Positions 56,717 through 64,000 of a DNA stretch of 64,000 nucleotides are shown in pieces. Position numbers and translations under genes: made by a program. This DNA comes from Microbacterium testaceum (lineage in GTDB: Bacteria > Actinomycetota > Actinomycetes > Actinomycetales > Microbacteriaceae). The DNA is taken from the NCBI RefSeq assembly GCF_003075375.1, contig NZ_QDFT01000001.1, positions 62,006 through 126,005 on the forward strand. Direction: 5' to 3'. Under the pieces are notes generated by a model. It saw only the letters and a list, made by a program, of their open reading frames with translations, was not told where the DNA came from and ran no database searches. Position 1 is the stretch's first letter; each line of letters opens with the position of its first letter.

Positions 56717-56733
56717 GCGGCAGCGGATGCCGC
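56717..56733 (-). terminator. Hairpin between the epimerase and UDP-xylose synthase genes
   Basis: GCGGCA-GCGGA-TGCCGC (6-bp stem), carrying GGATGCC, lies in a 230-bp gap that otherwise shows no gene. It is a weak candidate for ending the upstream leftward message. Confidence 0.35.
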
Positions 56734-56899
56734 ACGACCGCCGGCTCACCGCGCCTTCATGGTGCCACATCGGGGACAGAGGCCCCGGGTGCGGTCGGAC
56801 CGGACGAGCGGGTGAAGCGGTCGGCCGGTCCGGCCTCGGCCCGTCCGGCGGGCACCGGAACCGATCCTCGCCGCGCGGACGCGCGATCGGGGCTGCCGG

Positions 56900-57850
56900 T
56901 CAGGCGCCTGCCGCAGCCAGCGCCCCGCGGAAGTACTCCACGGTCCGCTCGAGGCCCGGGCGCAGCGCGACCGTCGGCTCCCAGCCGAGTTCACGTCGGG
57001 CGAGGTCGATGTTGGGCTGACGCTGCTTGGGGTCGTCCTGGGGGAGGGGGCGGTGCTCGATGGTCGAGTCGCTGCCCACGATCTCGAGCACGGCGTTGGC
57101 GAGCTCGAGCATGGTGAACTCGCCGGGGTTGCCGACATTGATGGGCCCGGTCACGTCGTGGCCGGTGTTCATCAGGCGCACCATGCCGTCGACGAGGTCG
57201 TCGACGAAGCAGAACGAGCGGGTCTGCGAACCGTCGCCGTAGATGGTGATGGGCTCACCGCGCAGGGCCTGGACGATGAAGTTCGACACCACGCGTCCGT
57301 CGTTGGGGTGCATGCGCGGCCCGTACGTGTTGAAGATGCGGATGACCTTGATCGACAGATCGTGTTGACGGCGGTAGTCGAAGAAGAGCGTCTCGGCCGC
57401 GCGCTTGCCCTCGTCATAGCAGGAGCGGGTGCCGATCGGGTTGACGTTGCCCCAGTAGTCCTCGGTCTGGGGGTGGACGGCCGGGTCTCCGTAGACCTCG
57501 GACGTCGAGGCCTGGAGGATCGGCACGCGCAGGCGCTTGGCGAGGCCGAGCATGTTGATCGCGCCCATGACACTGGTCTTGGTGGTCTGCACGGGGTCGT
57601 GCTGGTAATGCACGGGCGAGGCGGGGCAGGCGAGGTTGTAGATCTGGTCGACCTCGACGTAGAGCGGGAACGTCACGTCGTGACGCATGAGCTCGAAGCG
57701 GGGGTTGTCGAAGAGGTGCTCGACATTGCGGCGCGAACCCGTGAAGAAGTTGTCGACGCAGATGACCTCGTTGCCCTCGGCGAGGAGGCGCTCCGACAGG
57801 TGGGACCCGATGAACCCGGCGCCGCCGGTGATCAGAACTCTCTTTGACAC
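56900..57850 (-). CDS. uxs: UDP-glucuronate decarboxylase (UDP-xylose synthase)
   Basis: 316 residues. It converts UDP-glucuronate to UDP-xylose. [57 protein letters not shown] (UXS family signature), catalytic [14 protein letters not shown] YxxxK (CYDEGKRA), and [25 protein letters not shown]-glucose dehydrogenase, which would make its substrate, is not in the window. GTG 57850 follows TAGGGT + GAGGAA. Confidence 0.95.
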   Translation of the reverse strand: MSKRVLITGGAGFIGSHLSERLLAEGNEVICVDNFFTGSRRNVEHLFDNPRFELMRHDVTFPLYVEVDQIYNLACPASPVHYQHDPVQTTKTSVMGAINMLGLAKRLRVPILQASTSEVYGDPAVHPQTEDYWGNVNPIGTRSCYDEGKRAAETLFFDYRRQHDLSIKVIRIFNTYGPRMHPNDGRVVSNFIVQALRGEPITIYGDGSQTRSFCFVDDLVDGMVRLMNTGHDVTGPINVGNPGEFTMLELANAVLEIVGSDSTIEHRPLPQDDPKQRQPNIDLARRELGWEPTVALRPGLERTVEYFRGALAAAGA

Positions 57851-57862
57851 TTCCTCACCCTA
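57851..57862 (-). promoter_or_regulatory. Leaderless promoter -10 box of the UDP-xylose synthase gene
   Basis: TAGGGT (57857-57862) + GAGGAA + GTG. Confidence 0.55.
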
Positions 57863-57897
57863 TCAGCGGCCCCCTGCGGGGCCCGGGGGACGCCGCG

Positions 57898-58779
57898 TCA
57901 GCGGGTGGTCGACACCATCCGCGCCTGCCCGAAGGTGCGGCCGAGGGCGCCCTCGAGCCGCCCGAGGAACATCGGCCACCCGTCGAGCACGGTGATCGGC
58001 CGGGGGTTGCGGACCCCGTACAGCAGGCCGGCTCCGGTGAAGGCCGCGCGCCACCACAGGGGGTACCCGTGCGTCGCGAAGGCGCGGCCCGTGCCCCGGC
58101 CGTAGGCGCGCAGTTTGCGGCGCCGCTCGGCAGTGGTCAGACCGAAACCGGTCGAGATCCCGTCGACGTGCACGTGCGCCGGAAGCCAGCGGAACGACCG
58201 CTCGAGCGACGGCTCGTACGCCATCGCACGCAGAAGGAGGTCGGTCCCCTCGGCGACCTGCCAGGGGGTGGCCGAGCCCGGACCCATCGCCTCCGAGAAT
58301 CCCCCCACCGCGTCGAAGAGCGAGCGGCGCATGAGGATGCCCATCTCGATCACGGCCCAGACGTTGTACTTGTCCAGCGGCGTCCCCGGCGCGGGCAGCG
58401 TGGTCTTCGGACCCCGCTCGTCCCACGACGTGAAGCCGCCCGCGCGGAAGGCCTGGTCGTCGACGGCCGCGTGCAGCGCCTCGACCGTGCCCGCCGGATA
58501 GGTCGTGTTGTCGTTCGGGAAGGTGACCACGGCCTCGCCGGCGGGGAGAGCCGCGACGCCGGTGTTGCGCCCGAGCGAGGCACCGCGCTCCGAAACGGTC
58601 GCGGTCACGGCCACGCCCCGGGCGGCGAACTCCCGTGCGAGCTCGGCGACGGCATCCTGCGCCCCTTGGGCGACGAGCACCACGTGGTCGCCGTCGCGGA
58701 GCTGCGCCTCCAACGAGGTCAGCAGGGCGCGGAGCGGCTCGAGGCGCCCCAGGGTCGTCACGACGAAGCCGATGTTCAC
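57898..58779 (-). CDS. Glycosyltransferase family 2
   Basis: 293 residues. MNIGFVVTTLGRLEPLRALLTSLEAQ opens a GT-A domain. GASLGRNTGVAALPAGEAVVTFPNDNTTYPAG has PNDN where DXD is usual. AEGTDLLLRAM is the likely base region. The C-terminal third has WWRAAFTGAGLLYGVRNPRP, a hydrophobic patch seen in rhamnosyl/galactofuranosyl-type enzymes. It has its own -10 box, separate from the UDP-xylose synthase gene 47 bp further on. Confidence 0.85.
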   Translation of the reverse strand: MNIGFVVTTLGRLEPLRALLTSLEAQLRDGDHVVLVAQGAQDAVAELAREFAARGVAVTATVSERGASLGRNTGVAALPAGEAVVTFPNDNTTYPAGTVEALHAAVDDQAFRAGGFTSWDERGPKTTLPAPGTPLDKYNVWAVIEMGILMRRSLFDAVGGFSEAMGPGSATPWQVAEGTDLLLRAMAYEPSLERSFRWLPAHVHVDGISTGFGLTTAERRRKLRAYGRGTGRAFATHGYPLWWRAAFTGAGLLYGVRNPRPITVLDGWPMFLGRLEGALGRTFGQARMVSTTR

Positions 58780-58791
58780 GAGTCGATTCTG
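58780..58791 (-). promoter_or_regulatory. Leaderless promoter -10 box of the 57898 glycosyltransferase
   Basis: CAGAAT (58786-58791) + CGACTC + GTG 58779. Confidence 0.5.
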
Positions 58792-58816
58792 CCCGTCCGA
58801 AGGGCCCCGCGGAGAA

Positions 58817-59875
58817 TCAGCGCGCCCGCCGGGCGATGATCGCGTTCCACGCGGAGGTCGTGGCATCCCAGGTGAACTTCTCGGCGTTGGCGCGGCTGGC
58901 GCCCGACAGCGCGGCCCGCAGCTCGGCGGACGTCGAGATCTCGGTGAGCAGGCGCGCGAGTGCGGCGGGCTCGGTCGCCGGGAAATAGCGCGCCGAGTCG
59001 CCCAGGATCTCGCGATTGATCGGGATGTCGGATGCCAGCACCGGCGCGCCGAGACGCTGGGCCTCGAGCGGGGGCAGCCCGAAGCCCTCGTGCAGCGACG
59101 GCCAGACGAACGCGTCGGCGCGCGCGAAGGCCGCCGCCAGCTCGGTGTCGCTGACCGGTCCGGTCCACCGCAGGCGATCGGCGGGAATGCCCTTCGCGGC
59201 GGCGTACGGCTCGAGCTCGGGGTCCAGCTTGCCGACGAACTCCACGTCGATGTCGGAATCGGCGGGCAGCTGCGCCACCGCGTCGAGGACGGCGTGGGTG
59301 TTCTTGGCCGCGCCGTGGCGGCCGAACGCGACGACGCGTGTGCGGGCGCCGGTCCGATCCGGTGCGGGCGGGACGGGGAGGCTGTCCGCGCCCTCGTAGA
59401 CGACCTCGATGGTGGACGCATCCACCCCGAACCGTTCGGCGATCTCGCGCTGCGAGGCGTGGCTGACGGTGACGAGGTGCTGGCCGCGTCGCAGCATCCC
59501 GAACCGCACGGCGAGCTGCCACTGCACCCGGAACGGGAGGGTGAAGTCCTGCGGGCGGATGGCGGGGGCGATGTCGTGCAGCACCGTGACCTGGTGCCGC
59601 CAGAACACGGGCGCGATGTTGGCGAAGTTGAGCAGCAGAGGCGACCCGTGGCCGCGGAGCCACCGCGGCAGCTCGAACTGCTCCCAGGCGGGCCCCGCGA
59701 GACGGCCGACCGTCTGCACCCGCACACCGTCGAGATCGGTCGTGTCGGCGGAGGACGGTGCGAGGACGACCACGTCGTCGCGAGACGCGGCGAGGTGGTG
59801 GGTGAGCTCGGTCGCGAAACGGCGGACGCCGCCGAACGAGTCGATCAGGAAGCGGCCGTTGATGGCGACGGTCAT
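58817..59875 (-). CDS. Glycosyltransferase family 4
   Basis: 352 residues, GT-B. VAINGRFLIDSFGGVRRFATELTHHL at the acceptor side, VTVLHDIAP, VTVSHASQREIAERFG, then the retaining signature FVWPSLHEGFGLPPLEAQRLGAPVLAS (E-x7-E). GRHGAAKNTHAVLDA is the nucleotide-binding loop. ATG 59875 has AAAGGA in place. A longer frame upstream runs into the flippase gene and was rejected. It is the last gene of a leftward operon that extends beyond the window. Confidence 0.9.
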   Translation of the reverse strand: MTVAINGRFLIDSFGGVRRFATELTHHLAASRDDVVVLAPSSADTTDLDGVRVQTVGRLAGPAWEQFELPRWLRGHGSPLLLNFANIAPVFWRHQVTVLHDIAPAIRPQDFTLPFRVQWQLAVRFGMLRRGQHLVTVSHASQREIAERFGVDASTIEVVYEGADSLPVPPAPDRTGARTRVVAFGRHGAAKNTHAVLDAVAQLPADSDIDVEFVGKLDPELEPYAAAKGIPADRLRWTGPVSDTELAAAFARADAFVWPSLHEGFGLPPLEAQRLGAPVLASDIPINREILGDSARYFPATEPAALARLLTEISTSAELRAALSGASRANAEKFTWDATTSAWNAIIARRAR

Positions 59876-59909
59876 CGCGTGGTCCTTTCGGGCGGCGTCG
59901 GGGGCGCGC

Positions 59910-61154
59910 TCACGGCGCCGCCTCGACGGTCGAGTGGCGCAGATCGTGGAGCACCCGCACGCAGCGGCGGGAGAGCAGGAGGGTCGCGGCCCCCTCGGTC
60001 GCGGCATAGCCGATCGCCGCGCCCAGCGGGCCCCAGGCGATGCCGAGGCCGATCATCAGGGGGATGCCGATCGCGGTCGCGATGAGGGTCGCGCGCATGA
60101 CCGCCGCTGCCTGACCGGCGGGGAACAGCACCAGCCGCGCCACCGCCGTGCGCACCGAGAAGAAGAAGAACGTCAGACCCATGACCAGGAGGATGTCGAA
60201 AGGTGCCGGTGCCGCGGGCAGATAGACGCTCGTCAGCCAGGGGCCGACGAGGGAGAGCCCCGCCCACCCGAGGAGTCCCGTGGCGGCGGCGAGGCCGATC
60301 GCGATGCTCATCCGGCGCGCCCGGTGGGGGCCGTGCGCCTCGCCGATCCACGCCTGCAGGGCGTTGGCGAGGGTCATGGGGATGAACTGCCCGAGCTTGA
60401 GCATCTTGTCGGCGGTCGCGTAGCCGGCCGCGGCGGTCGGAACGGCCGTCACGTTGACCACGGGCGCGGGCACGCTGGAGTACCCGCTCAGACCGGCGTC
60501 GTTGAGCGCGACGGCCAGGTTGCTGCGCAGCAGACGCGGAAGATCCCGCACCCGCGGCCAGGGGCCGGGATGCCGGCGGAGCAGCCGGACCGTGAACACC
60601 GCGGTACCGGTCAGGGTGACGATGATCCCGGCCAGGGGGTAGAGCACGACGATCCCCGTGGCCAGGACCAGCCCGGCCGCGGCCAGGTTCGCCAGCAGGC
60701 GCGGCGCCGCGTCGAGGATCACGATCGTGCGGGGGTCGCCGATGCCGGCGGAGAACCACGTGAACGACATCGCGATGAGCGCGCCCTGCATCCCCATCAG
60801 GATCGTCAGCCACTCGGCCCCCGGTGAGGCGACCAACCAGCAGATCACCGCCAGAACGGGGAGGGCGATGACCGCTATTGAGACGCGGACCACCAGCGAC
60901 TCGCGGTAGAGCCGGGCGCGCTCGTCGGCGTCGCCGGCGATCGAGATGAGGGCGGGCCCCACGGTGGCCCAGCCCCACCCGATGGCGATGGCGGCGAAGG
61001 TGCCGATCGACTCGCCGGCGATCGCGCTCGCCCAGCCGCCCGGGCCGGCGATCTGCGTGACGGCGGGCAGGGCGATGATCGGCGACAGGGCGGCGATGGC
61101 GGGGACGAGCAGGAATCCCAGCAATCGCCGGCGCATCGACGGTGCGGCGCTCAC
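59910..61154 (-). CDS. Polysaccharide flippase (MOP/Wzx-like)
   Basis: 414 residues with about twelve hydrophobic helices and an arginine-rich cytoplasmic rim (RRHPGPWPRVRDLPRLLRSN). The profile fits Wzx/oligosaccharide flippases. It would move a lipid-linked unit across the membrane. GTG 61154 overlaps the stop of the gene upstream (GTGA). The window thus encodes both this flippase and a separate ABC exporter 22 kb away, suggesting two different glycans or a divided pathway. No Wzy polymerase was found. Confidence 0.82.
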   Translation of the reverse strand: MSAAPSMRRRLLGFLLVPAIAALSPIIALPAVTQIAGPGGWASAIAGESIGTFAAIAIGWGWATVGPALISIAGDADERARLYRESLVVRVSIAVIALPVLAVICWLVASPGAEWLTILMGMQGALIAMSFTWFSAGIGDPRTIVILDAAPRLLANLAAAGLVLATGIVVLYPLAGIIVTLTGTAVFTVRLLRRHPGPWPRVRDLPRLLRSNLAVALNDAGLSGYSSVPAPVVNVTAVPTAAAGYATADKMLKLGQFIPMTLANALQAWIGEAHGPHRARRMSIAIGLAAATGLLGWAGLSLVGPWLTSVYLPAAPAPFDILLVMGLTFFFFSVRTAVARLVLFPAGQAAAVMRATLIATAIGIPLMIGLGIAWGPLGAAIGYAATEGAATLLLSRRCVRVLHDLRHSTVEAAP

Positions 61155-62278
61155 CCGCGCGCTCCGTCGAGTGCCGCGGTGAGCACGAGCGCTGTCGCGT
61201 CGGCTGCGGCGTCCCACGTGAATCGGGACGCCCACGCCTGCGCGTCGGCGCGCGCACCGGCATCGGACGGGGCGTCGAGGGCCGCGACGATCGCGGCGCC
61301 GAAGGCCTCGGCATCCGTCGCATCCGCGTACCGCGCGGCGTCGCCGCCGACCTCGCGCAGGACCGGTACGTCGTTCGCCAGGACGGGGACGCTGCGGCGC
61401 AGCGCGTCGACGACCGGCAGCCCGAACCCCTCGACCAGCGACGGGCAGACGTACAGATCGGCGACCTGGTACAGCGCTTCGAGCTGATCGTCGCTCACCC
61501 ACCCGGGGAGCACCACGTCGTCTTGCAGCCCCAGACGCGTCACCTCGGCGTCGAGCGGATCCGGCAGACGGCTCCCTGCGATCACGACGACCGGACGCGC
61601 GCCGGGCTCGATCGCGGCGAGGGCGTGCAGCAGGCCCGCGAAGTTCTTGTGCGGCATCCGATTGCCCACGCTCAGCAGGAGCGGGCGGTCGGCGGGCAGA
61701 CGGAGAGAGTCCAGGATGCCGCGCGGTTCCGCGACGGGGTGGGGTTCGGTGCTGCCGTTGTGCACGACGGTGATCCGCTCGGCCGCGACGTCGAGATGCC
61801 GGGCGATGCTCGCGGCCGCCGCGTGGGACACGGTGATCACGGCATCCGCGGTCCGGGCGGAACGCCGCATGAGCAACGACGTGACGGCCCGCTGCGCCCG
61901 CTGGGCGAGTCCGCCGGGCACCTCGTCGTAGATCGCGTCGTGCACCGTCACCACACGGGGCGCTCCGCGCAGGATCGGCCCGAAGTTCGCCGGGGCCCAG
62001 ACGAGGTCGGCGCCGTCGCGTCGCGCGAGGAGGTCGGTCGCGACGACCGCGCCCAGCGCCCAGGTCGCGGGGTCGGATCCCACCCACGGCAGCGTCCGGA
62101 CCCGGCCCGGGAAGAACGTGGCGACCCTCGCCGAACCCGCTCGCCCGGTGAGGGCGGCGAACCGGACGTCCGGCATCCGCTCCGCCAGACGAGGCAGGAG
62201 CTCGCGGACGTACGTCTCGGTGCCCCCGCGGGAGCCGGTGAAACCCAGAAGGTCGACGAGGATGCGTCGCTCGGACAT
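61151..62278 (-). CDS. Glycosyltransferase family 4
   Basis: 375 residues. ILVDLLGFTGSRGGTETYVRELLPRL, VVTVHDAIYDEVPGGLA, VITVSHAAAASIARHL, the glycine loop SVGNRMPHKNFAGLLHAL, and the retaining signature YVCPSLVEGFGLPVVDALRRSVPVLA. It is probably a mannosyl-like transferase of the GT4 family. The start overlaps the neighbouring stop by a single base (TGATG). Confidence 0.92.
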   Translation of the reverse strand: MSERRILVDLLGFTGSRGGTETYVRELLPRLAERMPDVRFAALTGRAGSARVATFFPGRVRTLPWVGSDPATWALGAVVATDLLARRDGADLVWAPANFGPILRGAPRVVTVHDAIYDEVPGGLAQRAQRAVTSLLMRRSARTADAVITVSHAAAASIARHLDVAAERITVVHNGSTEPHPVAEPRGILDSLRLPADRPLLLSVGNRMPHKNFAGLLHALAAIEPGARPVVVIAGSRLPDPLDAEVTRLGLQDDVVLPGWVSDDQLEALYQVADLYVCPSLVEGFGLPVVDALRRSVPVLANDVPVLREVGGDAARYADATDAEAFGAAIVAALDAPSDAGARADAQAWASRFTWDAAADATALVLTAALDGARG

Positions 62279-63474
62279 CAGCTCTCGATGACGGCTTCGG
62301 GGCGCTGCTCGCGCCGCGGCGTCGTGAGCACGCCCGAGAAGAAGCTCATCATGGCGGTCTGGAAACCGAGGATGATCAGCAGGGCGCTCGGGACGGCGAT
62401 GCGCACCGCCTGCGCGGCGTTCTGCTGACCGAAGTCGAGGTTGCCCCACACGGCGACCTGGACGATGCCGATGACCACGCCGAGGACGAAGAGTCCGACG
62501 CCGATCAGCAGGCCGCGTTCGGCCGACCACTTCGCCACGATCCGCCGGTAGCGCTCGCTCGTCGGCAGGAAGCCCTCCTGGGTCGCGTAGAGCTTGGTCA
62601 ACCAGAAGAAGAGCAGGGATTGGAAGCCGATCACGCTCAGCGCGCTCGCGTAGACCATGGTCGTGACGTCGAATCCGACGCCTCCGATGTTGATCCCCCC
62701 GAAGGCCAGCACGGCGACCGCGATCGCGCCGAGGAAGAAGGCGACGAGACCGGGGTAGACGAACAGCCAGCGGGGCGCGAACAGCAGCAGGAAGCGCAGG
62801 TGACGCCATCCGTCGTGCCAGCTGCGCAGGTGCGGCGGACGCGAGCGGCCGTCCTTCTTCAGCGTGGTGGGGACCTCTTCGATGCGGTAGCGGGCGAGCG
62901 ATGCGCGCACGACCATCTCGGACGCGAACTCCATGCCGGTGGTCTGCAGGTCGAGTTCGCGGATGCGCGCGCGGTTGAAGCCGCGCAGGCCGCAGTGGAA
63001 GTCGCGGATGCCGGGACGGAAGAACAGTTCGCCGATGAACGACAGCACGGGGTTGCCGAGGTACTTGTGCAGCGGGGGCATGGCGCCCGGGGCGATCCCG
63101 CCGCGGAAACGGTTGCCCATGACCAGGTCGGCACCCGCGCGCAGCCGCTCGACGAACGGCTCCAGGTTCTCGAAGTCGTAGCTGTCGTCGGCGTCGGCCA
63201 TGATCACGTAGGTGCCGCGGGCCGTCTCGATGCCGTTGATGAGCGCGGCGCCGTAGCCCCGGCGGGGAGCGTGCGACACGCGGGCGCCCAGGCGCTCGGC
63301 GATGGCCTGCGAGCCGTCGGTGCTGCCGTTGTCGGAGATGAGCACCTCGCCGCGGATGCCGCTGCGCTGCAGGAAGCCCTGCGCCTTGCGGATGCAGACC
63401 TCGAGCGTCTCGGCCTCGTTGAGGCAGGGCATGAGGATCGTCAGTTCGACGGTGGTCGAATCGGGACTGGTCAC
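62278..63474 (-). CDS. Polyprenyl-phosphate glycosyltransferase-like GT2 with membrane domain
   Basis: 398 residues. The GT2 domain (about 1-235) starts ELTILMPCLNEAETLEVCI, with LISDNGSTDGSQ, YVIMADADDSYDFE (DXD as DAD) and RDFHCGLRGFNRARI. About four TM helices follow (240-390), as in GtrB/dolichyl-phosphate-mannose-synthase-like enzymes. It would load a sugar onto a lipid carrier for use outside the cell. GTGA overlap with the gene upstream. Confidence 0.9.
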   Translation of the reverse strand: MTSPDSTTVELTILMPCLNEAETLEVCIRKAQGFLQRSGIRGEVLISDNGSTDGSQAIAERLGARVSHAPRRGYGAALINGIETARGTYVIMADADDSYDFENLEPFVERLRAGADLVMGNRFRGGIAPGAMPPLHKYLGNPVLSFIGELFFRPGIRDFHCGLRGFNRARIRELDLQTTGMEFASEMVVRASLARYRIEEVPTTLKKDGRSRPPHLRSWHDGWRHLRFLLLFAPRWLFVYPGLVAFFLGAIAVAVLAFGGINIGGVGFDVTTMVYASALSVIGFQSLLFFWLTKLYATQEGFLPTSERYRRIVAKWSAERGLLIGVGLFVLGVVIGIVQVAVWGNLDFGQQNAAQAVRIAVPSALLIILGFQTAMMSFFSGVLTTPRREQRPEAVIES

Positions 63475-64000
63475 GGGGTGTCTTCTTTCGTCTTCACCGG
63501 CGCGGGAGTCGGCAGCGGCAGAGCCGACAGGATCCCTTCGACGGTGCGGCGGATGGTGCGGGTCTCGAGCGCGGTGTCGTACCAGGCGCGTGCGGTGCGG
63601 CGCAGATCGTCACCGCCCTCGATGACGTCCCGGATGGCCCGGGCGAGCTCTTCTGGGCGGGTGCTGGGGGAGACGACGCCGTTCACGCCGGCGTCGATCA
63701 GCTCGGTCGAGGCGTTGCCCTCGTCGGCGACGAGGACGACGGGCGTCCCGTGGGCGTTCGCCTCGACGACGACGAGGCCGTAGCCCTCGCGCCGCGAGGG
63801 GTTGATCAGGCAGGAGGCGCCGTGCAGCAGGTCGTGCAGCGCGGCATCCGAGACGAATCCCGGGAAGTCCGTCCACGCCTCGCCGCCGACCCGGCGCACC
63901 GCGGCACGCACGGCGTCGGAGCTCGGGCCGGAGCCGGTCACGACCAGACGCAGGTCGGGGATCGTCTCGCGCGCGGCGGCGACGGCGGCCGGCAGCGTCT
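63471..64000 (-). CDS. Glycosyltransferase family 4, N-terminus beyond the window
   Basis: 176 codons visible; the frame continues across the right edge (TLPAAVAAARETIPDLRLVVTG at the edge, no start needed). The retaining GT4 signature CLINPSRREGYGLVVVEANAHGTPVVL is present, with E-x7-E in EGYGLVVVE. An internal GTG at 63941 is not the true start because the homology continues upstream of it. It is the first visible gene of the leftward operon that runs down to 58817. Confidence 0.9.
   Translation of the reverse strand, partial: TLPAAVAAARETIPDLRLVVTGSGPSSDAVRAAVRRVGGEAWTDFPGFVSDAALHDLLHGASCLINPSRREGYGLVVVEANAHGTPVVLVADEGNASTELIDAGVNGVVSPSTRPEELARAIRDVIEGGDDLRRTARAWYDTALETRTIRRTVEGILSALPLPTPAPVKTKEDTP

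Noticed and set aside
56746..57138. A 130-codon minus-strand frame ending in a CPRC motif
   Set aside because: Most of it is a shadow of the UDP-xylose synthase gene, there is no ribosome binding site, and a single CxxC is not enough for a zinc-ribbon call.

Overview
The window is very GC-rich actinobacterial DNA. The family-level markers are a PTS mannitol operon, an acyl-CoA carboxylase with a separate epsilon subunit, an LCP cell-wall ligase, class II purine nucleoside phosphorylase, leaderless transcription, and an almost exclusive use of G/C-ending codons. Together these point to Microbacteriaceae, most likely Microbacterium or a close relative. This assignment rests on recognised protein families, not on a database search. 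No rRNA, tRNA, CRISPR array, transposase or phage gene was seen.

Left part (1-7.1 kb, all leftward): a sortase-assembled pilus operon. It encodes a 1421-residue LPLTG-anchored tip/adhesin, an LPLTG major pilin with a pilin lysine motif and two E-boxes, and a class C sortase that runs off the left edge. At 7.1-15.8 kb, after a membrane-anchored alpha/beta hydrolase, comes a mannitol PTS locus. Leftward it reads orphan IIB, HPr, enzyme I, mtlA, mtlF, mtlD, and the PRD/IIB/IIA regulator mtlR is divergent. Two convergent intergenic regions are filled with repeats: a 79-bp tandem array (15.9-16.4 kb) and four REP-like palindromic elements (21.8-22.4 kb).

Middle part (16.4-37.6 kb): housekeeping genes. 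These are an orphan AbiEi-type protein, a phosphosugar mutase, purine nucleoside phosphorylase, an LpdA-like flavoprotein, biotin-carboxylase/BCCP, Maf, a TRAM-less-looking TrmA-type RNA methyltransferase, a two-component system with a third membrane partner, carboxylase beta and epsilon subunits with biotin ligase, a PH-domain protein, purK, purE, an LCP protein and a glycosyltransferase. Many of these single genes begin directly at a YANNNT -10 box placed 6-7 nt before the start codon, so they are probably leaderless.

Right part (37.6-64 kb): a surface-polysaccharide locus. Its rightward half has an ABC exporter pair, an acyltransferase, several family-2 glycosyltransferases, a NeuD/PglD-type acetyltransferase next to a DegT aminotransferase (an N-acetylated amino-sugar branch), a large secreted repeat protein and a sugar epimerase. 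Its leftward half has rmlA, rmlB and a fused rmlC-rmlD (dTDP-L-rhamnose), a CgeB-like glycosyltransferase, another epimerase, UDP-xylose synthase, more glycosyltransferases and a flippase. The initiating phosphoglycosyltransferase and the polymerase are not in the window.

One cross-scale signal stands out. The heptamer GGATGCC/GGCATCC occurs roughly a hundred times, far above what base composition predicts, in both orientations, often forcing rare GAT or GCA codons, and once as an inverted pair forming a terminator. It becomes sparse between about 37.5 and 53 kb, which suggests that the polysaccharide region was acquired more recently.
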